Assembly (NCBI RefSeq): GCF_012927305.1
Contig: NZ_JABBGH010000002.1
Location: 434,001-498,000 of the forward strand
Direction: 5' to 3'
From: Hymenobacter polaris
GTDB lineage: Bacteria; Bacteroidota; Bacteroidia; Cytophagales; Hymenobacteraceae
DNA: 64,000 nucleotides
The notes beneath the pieces are model-generated. The model was given only the letters and a program-made list of their open reading frames with translations, searched no databases and was not told the origin of the DNA. The position numbers and the translations under genes are program-made. Every line of letters begins with the position of its first letter. Within the stretch, counting starts at the first letter, position 1. Positions 35,811 through 44,028 of this stretch are shown one piece after another.

Positions 35811-38366
35811 CTACTCCAGTGCTATCCGCCGGATGGCTACCCCATCGGCATATTCCACTTGCAATAAGTAAAAGCCACGGGGCAGCGCCGCGGTGGCTAG
35901 CGTAAAATCGGGTTGGGTTACGGGCTGCGTCAGCACTACTTGGCCTAGGGCATTGAGCAGGGTTAATAGCCGGGGCCGGGCCTCGGCGGCAAGCAGTACG
36001 TGCAGGCTTTCGCGAGCGGGCACTGGCCAAATTTGCACGGCGGCGCGGCTGCTTTGGCTGCCAATAGTAGCCAGTGCGGCGGGCGCCTGCAGCCGCACCA
36101 GCCCGGTAGCCGGCTGCCCGCCCGCCTCCAGGAAGTAGCCACCCACCAGCGTAGAACCGTCGGGCAAGGCGAGTAAGTCATTGACCCGGTAGCTTGCGGC
36201 CGAAGCGACGGGAATAAACGAGGTGGAGAAGGTGGCATCTAGCTGCCCATTGGCTTGCAGCCGGGCTAGCGCTACTCCGGGCGAGCTATATGAGCTGCCT
36301 TGGCGCATGGCGCCGCCTACTAGCAGCTGCCCGTTGGGCTGCGCCAGCACTGCGCGCACGCCCGATGAAGACTCGGCTGGCCCCGGAATGGCCCGGAACG
36401 GAGTGGCGAAGCCTGGCACCGCGGCCCCCGTCGAAGTAAGTGAGCCCAGCACCTCGCCCGTAGCGAAAACGCCGCTGGTGGCGTAGCCGGCCGCACCTGG
36501 CAGCGGGTACACACGCTCTAAATACACATCGAAAGTGGCGGGCAAAGGGGCATAGCTGAACGTCGGGTCGGGCTGGCCATTGGCCGATAGGCGCTGCACG
36601 GCCTGACGGCCCGGATAACTGCTGCTGGCTAGGGGCGTTACGCACACCAAGCTGCCATCGGGCTGGGCGAAGCCGCTGTACACCGGGCTTTGCCCAGCCG
36701 GGGGCGTAAAGCTGGGGTCGGCACTACCGCTGCTGGTGAGGCGGGTGAGATTAGGGCGGCCGGCAGCATCCGTAAACAAGCCACCTACTACAAGCTGGCC
36801 GCTTGCCTGCTCGGCCAGCAGCGAAATGAAGTTTTGGCCCGATAAGCTAATGGCTGGCGTGAAGCTGGCATCCAGCGCCCCAGTGGGCGTCAGGCGAGTC
36901 AGGTAGGAGAATTGCGTGGCGCCCGAGCTGCCCGTAAGTCCCCGGCCTGCTAGCACCACTTGGCCGTTGCGCTGCACTGCCCAAGTGGTGGCGCTGGTAT
37001 TGGCGCTAGCGGGTTGCCGGGCCGCAAACGTGGGGTCGGGCTGGCCGGTAGGCAGCAGGCGGGCCACCTCGTCGGTTAGGTGCCCATCTACGCTATTAAA
37101 CTTGCCCAGCACCTGCAGCCGGCCATCGGGCAGGCTACTCAAGCGGCTAATTTCGCCGGGTTGTTGCAGCAGGGGAGCGAAGCTAGTTGCTAGGGCCCCG
37201 GTGCCCGCCTGCAGCAGCACCACCGTGCGGCGCTGCCCCGCAAAATTGTGGATGCCGCCCCAGGTTAGCACGTCGCCGCTGGGCAGAGTACGTACTTCCG
37301 TTAGCAGGCCATCGGGACCACTGCCTGGCTGAAAGCTACTGTCGAGCGCACCGGTGGGCAGCAACCGCACCAGCTGCGCCGCAAAGGGATAGGCCACCGA
37401 GAGATTGTTGCTATCGTAGGCATCGAAAAGGGCCATGATTTGCCCACTAGGCAGCACGGCCAGGCGCTGGCAGTTGCGAGTACCCAGGCTAGCATCGAGC
37501 GTGAAGCTGGTATCGAGCGCCCCGTCGGGCTGCAGCCGAAACACCGCCCGGTTTTGCCCGCCCACCACGTTTTGCGCGTAGCCCGCCACTAGCAGCCGCC
37601 CGCTGGCGTCGAGTGCCAGGCCAGTGATGTAGAGGCGGGCGTTGGTGTAGGCTGCCGAGTGAAAGTTGGTATCGGTGCTGCCATCGGTAGTGAGCCGGGC
37701 GATGAAAAAGCCGCGCTCCCCGTTAAGCCACGTAAAGTCGCCGCCGAGGATAACCTTGCCGTCGGGCTGCAGCAGCATTTGCGTATCCTGCGAGCCGCTG
37801 AGCAGCGTTACGCTGAAGCTAGGGTCGCGCGAGCCGTCGGCCAGCAAGCGGCACAGCTCGACGTTGCTGCTGGTGAAGTAGCCTAGTAGCAGGATGCGCC
37901 CATCGGGCTGCACAATGGCCTGCGCTACCACCGGGTAAGGGTAAAGTCCCGGAAAGGTCAACTCAAACGTTGGGTCGAGGGTACCGTCAGCGTTGAGCCG
38001 AAAGGCGTACTTGCGCTGCGTAGTGCCGGCTTGGTAGCTGCCTAGTACCAGTAGCTGGCCGTTGGCCATCGGGTACACCTTGCGGGCCGCTACGGTGACG
38101 CCGCGTAGGTTTTGCTGAAACGTGGCATCTAGCGTGCCGGTCGCGTCGAAGCGGGCTAGGCCGCCGCTAGCTTGTCCGTTGGCCTGGGTAAAGGTGCCGG
38201 CTACCACATAGTGCCCGTCGGGCTGCTGGGCAGCATCGCTTATTTGTGCCGCCTGGTACACGGCCGGAATATGAAAAGCGGGGTCAAGCACCTGGGCTGA
38301 CAGCTGGGACAAAACTCCCAGTAGCAAACTGGCAGCCAGCGCAAAGCAGTAAGGGAAGCCTTTCAT
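35811..38366 (-). CDS. Secreted delta-60-repeat protein with type IX sorting domain
   Basis: An 851-residue secreted protein with a signal (YCFALAASLLLGVLSQLSAQ). The body has about fifteen repeats of the delta-60 type, each built around LDxSF-type and QPDGxxLVGG-type strands (for example TLDPTFELTF, QPDGRILLLGYFT, GALDSSFQPGSG), which should form a beta-propeller. The last 75 residues (WPVPARESLHVLL, LLNALGQVVL, LPRGFYLLQVEY, RRIALE) are a type IX secretion C-terminal domain, so the protein is exported over the outer membrane and probably fixed to the surface. Partner or substrate unknown. Confidence 0.88.
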   Translation of the reverse strand: MKGFPYCFALAASLLLGVLSQLSAQVLDPAFHIPAVYQAAQISDAAQQPDGHYVVAGTFTQANGQASGGLARFDATGTLDATFQQNLRGVTVAARKVYPMANGQLLVLGSYQAGTTQRKYAFRLNADGTLDPTFELTFPGLYPYPVVAQAIVQPDGRILLLGYFTSSNVELCRLLADGSRDPSFSVTLLSGSQDTQMLLQPDGKVILGGDFTWLNGERGFFIARLTTDGSTDTNFHSAAYTNARLYITGLALDASGRLLVAGYAQNVVGGQNRAVFRLQPDGALDTSFTLDASLGTRNCQRLAVLPSGQIMALFDAYDSNNLSVAYPFAAQLVRLLPTGALDSSFQPGSGPDGLLTEVRTLPSGDVLTWGGIHNFAGQRRTVVLLQAGTGALATSFAPLLQQPGEISRLSSLPDGRLQVLGKFNSVDGHLTDEVARLLPTGQPDPTFAARQPASANTSATTWAVQRNGQVVLAGRGLTGSSGATQFSYLTRLTPTGALDASFTPAISLSGQNFISLLAEQASGQLVVGGLFTDAAGRPNLTRLTSSGSADPSFTPPAGQSPVYSGFAQPDGSLVCVTPLASSSYPGRQAVQRLSANGQPDPTFSYAPLPATFDVYLERVYPLPGAAGYATSGVFATGEVLGSLTSTGAAVPGFATPFRAIPGPAESSSGVRAVLAQPNGQLLVGGAMRQGSSYSSPGVALARLQANGQLDATFSTSFIPVASAASYRVNDLLALPDGSTLVGGYFLEAGGQPATGLVRLQAPAALATIGSQSSRAAVQIWPVPARESLHVLLAAEARPRLLTLLNALGQVVLTQPVTQPDFTLATAALPRGFYLLQVEYADGVAIRRIALE

Positions 38367-38407
38367 ATAGTACCGGTAACAGCTAAGGATTTACCAAAAA
38401 TCGACAG

Positions 38408-39412
38408 TTACAAAGCCTGAATGAATGCCAGAGCCTCGGCCTCGCTCACAGCAGTGAGGGGTGGGGTGAGTGCTACCGCGCTTTGCATAGTAAATAATTG
38501 ACTACCAACATAAAGCTGGCCATTTACCGACTGCAGCACAACGGCCTTGAGCGTAGCGCCCAGCGGAAGGGCGGCCGTCCAAAGTAAGTTGGTGCCACTG
38601 GCGCTATTCGCCCGCATCCGAAATAGCCCATTAAACCCCACCGGCCGCAGCAGCACGCGCGTTTCATTGGCGGCCGTAGTAGGGGTGGTTACTGCCACGG
38701 TGCCTAGGGTAGCGCTACCCTGGTAAAAGCGCCATACCTGGTCGATATTGCGATACAGTAGGGTATCGAGCAGCATAGTGGTTTGGTAGGCAGGGCCCGC
38801 CACCAACGTAGGCTGCGCCACGGTCTGCACAAACACATTAGGTAGCAGCGTCCAATCGGCTTCTGCGGCGGGCTTTTGCCAGTACTGCTGGGGCGTGGTA
38901 TCCTGCTCGGGCGGCACCGGCGACTGCCACACCGGCTGCGCTGGGCTACTTGCCGTGGGCAACGCGCGCAAGCGCTGCCCACTGGCGGCGCGCACCTGCA
39001 TGTAAAACTCGCCCCCCGATACCAGCAGCTGCCCCGCCTGGCTCATGGTAGGCAGGTCGCTAAGCACCATTTGCGGCACGGTATATACCTCGCGCAAGTA
39101 CAGATAGGCCGAGTCCTGAGCCACTGCGTTAGTGCTGGAAACAAAATTTACGCCCGCCACCGACAGCGCCGCCCCGCCCGCCGTGCGGATGGGTTGGCCC
39201 TGCCCAATCACGAAGCCCCGGCGCTGCATTGCCGCCCCGTACTTCGAGAAAAAAGCATTCAGCGAGATGCTCGAAGTAGGCGTTGTGGGAGTTGGCGAAG
39301 TGGTAGTGGGCGGGGCAGTAGTAGTCTGGGTAGGGCCGCACAGCAAAAGGTCGGGCTTGCGGCAACTAGCCAGTAGCAGGCCAGCCATAAGTAAGGCAAG
39401 CAGCTTATGCAT
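38408..39412 (-). CDS. Lipoprotein of unknown function
   Basis: A 334-residue protein with a lipoprotein leader (LLALLMAGLLLASCRKPD). After the Cys comes a Thr/Pro-rich linker (residues about 28-48). The remainder is beta-rich with segments such as YLYLREVYTVPQMVLSDLPTMSQAGQLLVSGGEFYMQVRA and VLLRPVGFNGLFRMRA, and ends AVSEAEALAFIQAL. No domain was recognised; similar Bacteroidota lipoproteins are of unknown role. It lies between the delta-60-repeat gene and the barrel/sigma pair on the same strand, with gaps of 33-42 bp, so the four genes 41892-35811 may be co-transcribed. Confidence 0.7.
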   Translation of the reverse strand: MHKLLALLMAGLLLASCRKPDLLLCGPTQTTTAPPTTTSPTPTTPTSSISLNAFFSKYGAAMQRRGFVIGQGQPIRTAGGAALSVAGVNFVSSTNAVAQDSAYLYLREVYTVPQMVLSDLPTMSQAGQLLVSGGEFYMQVRAASGQRLRALPTASSPAQPVWQSPVPPEQDTTPQQYWQKPAAEADWTLLPNVFVQTVAQPTLVAGPAYQTTMLLDTLLYRNIDQVWRFYQGSATLGTVAVTTPTTAANETRVLLRPVGFNGLFRMRANSASGTNLLWTAALPLGATLKAVVLQSVNGQLYVGSQLFTMQSAVALTPPLTAVSEAEALAFIQAL

Positions 39413-39445
39413 AGGTTACTTGAGTGATAAGTTGAGCGTGATTTT

Positions 39446-41314
39446 CTAAAACTCCCAGGCCAGCCCCGTAAGTAGTCCGAAGCTGAACGGCTGGCGCGGG
39501 GTATAGGCCAGGCTTGCGGCCCGCACGAAGCGCGTGGCCACGTAGCGCCCCGTGGGCTGCAACACCCACTGCCAGCGGGCGGCCGGTCCCCCCAGGCGGT
39601 AGCGCGCATCCAGCCCCAGGCTAAGCCCGAGGGTAAGCGCCGAGTAGGGGCTGCCGCTGGCCGACGTGAAGACCTGCTGCTGGCAGCTGCACGTGCTATT
39701 TTCGGTGGTGCGCCCGCCCATATACAAGCTTGGCTCTAGGCCCGCCAGCAGGCCCAACGACCAGCGGCCGCGCGGCGGCCCGAGGGCGTAGCTGAGCTGC
39801 ACGGGCAGCGTCAGGAAGCGGTAGGTATCGCGTTGGCGTACTAGCGTAGGCACCGTGTCGAGCACCAGGGTGCCCGCAGTGAGTTGGTAGGTTTGCACCC
39901 GTAAATTCAATTGCGTGGCATACTCCTGATAGCCCGCGCCCAGCGCCAGGGCCCAGCGGCCTGTGAGTACCCGCCGAACCTGCACCTGCGCCCCTAGACC
40001 CGCAGCCGGCCGCTCCAGGTCAACTAAACTGGCAGATGAGCTGCTGCGCCCGCTAAAGGTGCTCGTATTAGTGGGATTGGTGGTATAAACTGGGACATTG
40101 CTAAAGGGCTGCCCTAGCGCGCGGTAGCTGATGGTAGGGCCTGCCAGCGCCAGCACCGACCAGCGCCGCACTGGCGGCAGCCACGGCCCCGCCGAATCGG
40201 GCCGCGCGGCTAGCGGAGCCGGCAGGGCCAGCGTCGCTAGGGGCAAGCGCACCCGCCGCACGGCCAATGAGTCGAGAGCAGCGGGTGGGACCGACGTAGC
40301 CGTTGCCGCCGTGCGCAAACCCGCTTCCGAAGCAGCTGGTTGGGTGGTGATTTCTCCAAGGCCAGTAGGCTGGCGAGCCGCTCGCCGCGACTGCCGGGTA
40401 GTAGCAGGCGCCATAGTTGCGGCGACCGCCTGGCCAGCCGGCCGGCGCCGACGGTGCCCCGCAACCGCGCCCCTAGGGGCTGGTAGGTCCGCAGAAGCAG
40501 TAGCAGTTAGTTGCCGGTCAGTTGCCGGGGCACTTGCCGCTGGCTGCCCATCCGCGGCAATGGCAGTAGTAGCTGCTGAAGCGCGGGGTGGCTCCCCACC
40601 AGTAGGCTGGGCCAACTGTGCCGCCGCGGTGGGTTGCCGATTCGAGGCCGGGGTAGCCCTGGCCAGCCTGAGGCCGGAGCGTGCGCTGCGTGCGCTTGGC
40701 ACCACTGATTTTTCAAGCAGCATACCTGACTTCGGGCGGTGGCCAGTTGCCGTAGCAAGCAAGTGACTAGCAGACTTAGTAGCGGTGGCGTTGCCGACGG
40801 GGCCAAGCGCCGGCCGGGTTTGGTTGCGCGCCGCAAGACTGGGCGTAGTGGCCCTAGAGCCCGGCATAGCCGCCGCAGGGACGCTGACCGAAGCATGAGC
40901 AGCAGTTGATTTAGCGACTGATAAGCTGAGCGCATCTGGGGCGGGAGCTGGTAGGTTAGCCGCAGTGCGGCCGGCGGCCGAGCGGGACAAGCGCGCGGCT
41001 GTGCCAGGGGCTATCGGCTGGGTAGCTGGCCGGTGAGCCAGGCGGGGGGTGGGCCGGGCCAGCTGGGTTAACCACACGGCTGTGCCGCCTAGCAGCACGC
41101 CACCCAGCAGCACCAGTAGCGCTAGCAGCTGGCGGCTGCGCAGCCACCAGGGGCGCGGCGTGGCCGCTGGCAGCTGCTGCCGAATGCTGGCCCACAGCTC
41201 GGGCGGCGGCTCCTGGCCGAAGCGCTCGCCCAGGCGCTGCCGCAGCGCGCCCAGCAGCGGGTCGCGGGCGTCATCGTCGTCGGGGCGGGGTTGAAAATCA
41301 GGACCTTCGTTCAT
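39446..41314 (-). CDS. Membrane-anchored protein with long linker and C-terminal beta-barrel, next to ECF sigma
   Basis: A 622-residue protein with an unusual layout. Residues 1-60 are charged and resemble the cytoplasmic start of an anti-sigma factor (DPLLGALRQRLGERFGQEPPPELWASIRQQL). Residues about 62-82 are one membrane helix. Residues about 85-380 form an Ala/Pro/Thr/Arg-rich linker with no fold. From about 385 to the end the sequence alternates like an outer-membrane barrel (WSVLALAGPTISYRALG, GLGAQVQVRRVLTGRWALALGAGYQEY) and ends in SFGLLTGLAWEF with a terminal Phe. The gene overlaps the sigma-factor gene by ATGA. It may combine anti-sigma and outer-membrane sensor functions in one chain; this is inference. 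Confidence 0.72.
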   Translation of the reverse strand: MNEGPDFQPRPDDDDARDPLLGALRQRLGERFGQEPPPELWASIRQQLPAATPRPWWLRSRQLLALLVLLGGVLLGGTAVWLTQLARPTPRLAHRPATQPIAPGTAARLSRSAAGRTAANLPAPAPDALSLSVAKSTAAHASVSVPAAAMPGSRATTPSLAARNQTRPALGPVGNATATKSASHLLATATGHRPKSGMLLEKSVVPSARSARSGLRLARATPASNRQPTAAAQLAQPTGGEPPRASAATTAIAADGQPAASAPATDRQLTATASADLPAPRGAVAGHRRRRPAGQAVAATMAPATTRQSRRAARQPTGLGEITTQPAASEAGLRTAATATSVPPAALDSLAVRRVRLPLATLALPAPLAARPDSAGPWLPPVRRWSVLALAGPTISYRALGQPFSNVPVYTTNPTNTSTFSGRSSSSASLVDLERPAAGLGAQVQVRRVLTGRWALALGAGYQEYATQLNLRVQTYQLTAGTLVLDTVPTLVRQRDTYRFLTLPVQLSYALGPPRGRWSLGLLAGLEPSLYMGGRTTENSTCSCQQQVFTSASGSPYSALTLGLSLGLDARYRLGGPAARWQWVLQPTGRYVATRFVRAASLAYTPRQPFSFGLLTGLAWEF

Positions 41315-41892
41315 GGTTGAGTAAACTGGGAAGCACCCAGGCGCAGGCGCTGGGCGAGGAGCTGCCGCGCGCGCGACAGCTGCGACTTGCTGGTGCCTTC
41401 CGAAATGCCTAGCAACTCGGCGATTTCGGGGTGCGAGTAGCCTTCAATGGCGTAGAGGTTGAGCACGGTGCGGTAGCCGGGGGGCAGGGCCGCCAGCTGC
41501 CGTAGCAGGTCATCGGCCGCCAGCGTTTCCAGGGCCGAGGGGTCGGCGCTGGGCAGCTGGGCTAGGGGGTCGAAGTCGTCGTTGGGGTCGAGGGGGGCGC
41601 TAGCGGTGTGGCGGCGGTTTTGGGCCACCGCGTGCAGGGCCGTGTGCACGGTTACGCGCCGGGCCCAGGCCTCAAAAGGGCCCTCGCCGCGGTATTGCCC
41701 CAGGCGGGTGAAGATGCGGACGAAGGCATTTTGCAGCGCATCCTCCGCCTCGGCCCGGTTGGGACAGTAGCGCAGGCACACGCCCATGAGCTGGTAGGCG
41801 AGTAGCTTGTACAGCCGGTGCTGCGCCGCTTCCTCGCCCCGACGGCACGCCGCCAGCAGGCTCTCCGAAACGACCGAAGCAGTACCAGACAT
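41311..41892 (-). CDS. ECF-type RNA polymerase sigma factor
   Basis: A 193-residue sigma-70 family protein of the extracytoplasmic type. Region 2 is LYKLLAYQLMGVCLRYCPNRAEAEDALQNAFVRIFTRL, and region 4 is LPPGYRTVLNLYAIEGYSHPEIAELLGISEGTSKSQLSRARQLL. It is first in the minus-strand group and overlaps the downstream gene by four bases; that gene has an anti-sigma-like start, as is common for ECF pairs. A 281-bp region upstream (41893-42173) contains no gene and probably its promoter. Confidence 0.92.
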   Translation of the reverse strand: MSGTASVVSESLLAACRRGEEAAQHRLYKLLAYQLMGVCLRYCPNRAEAEDALQNAFVRIFTRLGQYRGEGPFEAWARRVTVHTALHAVAQNRRHTASAPLDPNDDFDPLAQLPSADPSALETLAADDLLRQLAALPPGYRTVLNLYAIEGYSHPEIAELLGISEGTSKSQLSRARQLLAQRLRLGASQFTQP

Positions 41893-42173
41893 GGAAAAGG
41901 AAAAGTGAGCCGCCCACCCGCGTCGTGGGCGTTCGGGGGCATGACCGGCCTAGGCCCGCAACCGTTGCGTGGCCGCCCGAAAATAGTTGCCGCCGCCAGA
42001 TTATACGCCGTGGCTCGCCGCTTTTACTCTAGCAACCAGCTAGTTGTCACTAGTCAGGGCGTGCAGTATAGCAGCCGGCTAGCAAGGCGCCTTGAAAAAT
42101 CCCCGAGTTCTGCCTGCCTGTTCAGCGCTTGCCAGCAGCGCTGGGGCCTAGGGGTGGCAAATGGCGCACGCGG

Positions 42174-43964
42174 CTATAGCTTCTCTTCGAGCCACAAAAA
42201 GCCGGCCGCCAGCACAAACAGCGCCAGCAACCAGCCCGCCGGCCACGGCTCGCGCACCAAGTAGCGGCTGGCCGGAGCTTCGCCAGTGCGCGCGGCCTGG
42301 CTGCGGGCCCGCGCCGCTAGCTCGGGGCCGCGCCAGGCGGCCGAGTCGAACACAAAAAAATGGTAAATAGCCGCGCCCGGTCCGCGCACCTCGTGCCAGC
42401 CGGCCTGGCCGGGCCAGTAGGGGGCGGTGCTCCACTCGGGCAGGCGCGGGTCTTGGGCCAGGGCCAGGTGGGCAACGGGGCCGCCGGCCAGCGGGCGCAC
42501 GCGCAGCGCCTCGGCGGGGCCGGGCAGGCGGCCGGCCGCTAGGCGCAGCGTAAGCGGGTAGCCCCGGCGCGGCCAGGCCTCGGCTAGCTGCCAGGCGGCG
42601 GCGGGGGCGGGCGGCGGCAGGGCGGCGGCCAGCAGGCGGCTCCAGTAGGCGCGGTAGCCCGTTGAGTCGCCCTGCAGCATCCACCGAAAGGTTTCGGGCA
42701 CCACCGACACTACTACCGCGCCCAGCCCCACGCGGTGGGCCGCCACCACCGGCCGCTGGCTGGGCCCGGCCAGCACCAGCGGCCGCAAGCCCGCCCCCGG
42801 CCGCAGGCTGGCGGGGAGGGCAGCGCGCAGCTTGGCCGGCGCATCGGGCCAGGCGAGGGCCGTGGGCGCGGCATCGGCCGGGCCCGGCTGCACGCTAAAA
42901 GCCGCGCGGCCCGGCACGGCGGCCGGCAGGGCGCCGGGGCCGGCCAGCACCACCAGCCCCAGGCGCCCGCCCTGCACGGCCGCGCGCAGGGTTTGGCTTT
43001 CGGCGGGCGGCAGGGCAGCCAGGGCGGCGGCATCGGCCACGGCCAGGGGGTAGCGCGCCAGCAGCGCCGGCGTGAGGTGGTCGAGGGCCTGAGCGGGCTG
43101 GTTGACCACTTCGGTTTGCACCAGGCCCCGGCTGACGGGCGTGCGCAAGGCCACCGCCCGTCCCGCGGCGGCCAGGCTGTTTTTCAAGAACTTAAACTCG
43201 AAGCCCGGCGCGGCCGCCAGCAGCAGCACCGGCGGCTTTTGCTCGTCGGTCACTTCTACCGGCAGGGGCTCGGCTACCGGCGGCCGGGTGGCCGGGCGCA
43301 GCACCAGGGTGGGGAGCAGCAGCCCCGCCGCCCTAGGCCGGTAGCGCAGCCGAAAGGCCCCGCCCGCGGCCGGCACGCGCACCGAGTCGCGCCCGGCCCC
43401 GGCCCCGCGCAGGCGCAGCCAGGCGCCCGCGCCGACGGGTCCCACCGTGCCTTCTACCTCAAAAACCTGCCCCAGCACCAGCTGGCGCGGCCAGTACGCC
43501 GCCGCAATGCCCGGGTAGGCCGCGCTGTGCCAGCGCACCGGCACCGCCCCTAGGGCCGGTAGGTCGGGCGCGGGCAGGCCCTGGCCCAGCACGTGCAGCT
43601 GCCGCAGCGCGGGCTGCCGCTCGGCCAGGGCCAGCAGGCTACCCAGGGGGCGGCTGCCGGCCGGCGGGGTGGGCAGGCCGTAGCTCCACACCGGCGCGGC
43701 GGGCCCCAGCTGGCGGCGCAGCGCCCACAGCGTATCGGGCGAGTAGCCGGCCGTGAGCAAAATGGCCTCGTTGCGGCGGGCGGGCACCAGGCGGGTGGGC
43801 GGGTAGGCCAGCAGCCACAGGGCCGCCACGGCCACCACGCTAGCCAGCAGCCGCGCCACCCGCCAGCGCCGGTTGGGCCGCCGCCAAGCCGCTAGCAGTA
43901 GCCCTAGGCCCAGTAGCCCAGCTGCCGCCAGCAGGCCGTAGCGAATAAAATCAGGCGTCAGCAA
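42174..43964 (-). CDS. Membrane protein of MoxR operon, BatA-associated type
   Basis: A 596-residue protein with two membrane helices at the start (LLAAAGLLGLGLLLAAW, LLASVVAVAALWLLAY), a large periplasmic part, and one helix close to the C-terminus (LLALFVLAAGFLWLEEKL). The middle includes PPVLLLAAAPGFEFKFLKNSLAAAGR and YPLAVADAAALAAL, as in glutamine-amidotransferase-like domains that often end such BatA-type proteins, without a visible catalytic Cys. It is the last gene of the operon that starts at 50766. Very high GC and Ala/Leu/Arg-rich. Role in the MoxR complex unknown. Confidence 0.68.
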   Translation of the reverse strand: MLTPDFIRYGLLAAAGLLGLGLLLAAWRRPNRRWRVARLLASVVAVAALWLLAYPPTRLVPARRNEAILLTAGYSPDTLWALRRQLGPAAPVWSYGLPTPPAGSRPLGSLLALAERQPALRQLHVLGQGLPAPDLPALGAVPVRWHSAAYPGIAAAYWPRQLVLGQVFEVEGTVGPVGAGAWLRLRGAGAGRDSVRVPAAGGAFRLRYRPRAAGLLLPTLVLRPATRPPVAEPLPVEVTDEQKPPVLLLAAAPGFEFKFLKNSLAAAGRAVALRTPVSRGLVQTEVVNQPAQALDHLTPALLARYPLAVADAAALAALPPAESQTLRAAVQGGRLGLVVLAGPGALPAAVPGRAAFSVQPGPADAAPTALAWPDAPAKLRAALPASLRPGAGLRPLVLAGPSQRPVVAAHRVGLGAVVVSVVPETFRWMLQGDSTGYRAYWSRLLAAALPPPAPAAAWQLAEAWPRRGYPLTLRLAAGRLPGPAEALRVRPLAGGPVAHLALAQDPRLPEWSTAPYWPGQAGWHEVRGPGAAIYHFFVFDSAAWRGPELAARARSQAARTGEAPASRYLVREPWPAGWLLALFVLAAGFLWLEEKL

Positions 43965-44028
43965 AAGCGGTAAGTTGGTAGTAAATAATTGTTTTTATGT
44001 GAGTAGGAGGCACCAAGCGCCGAGCGGC

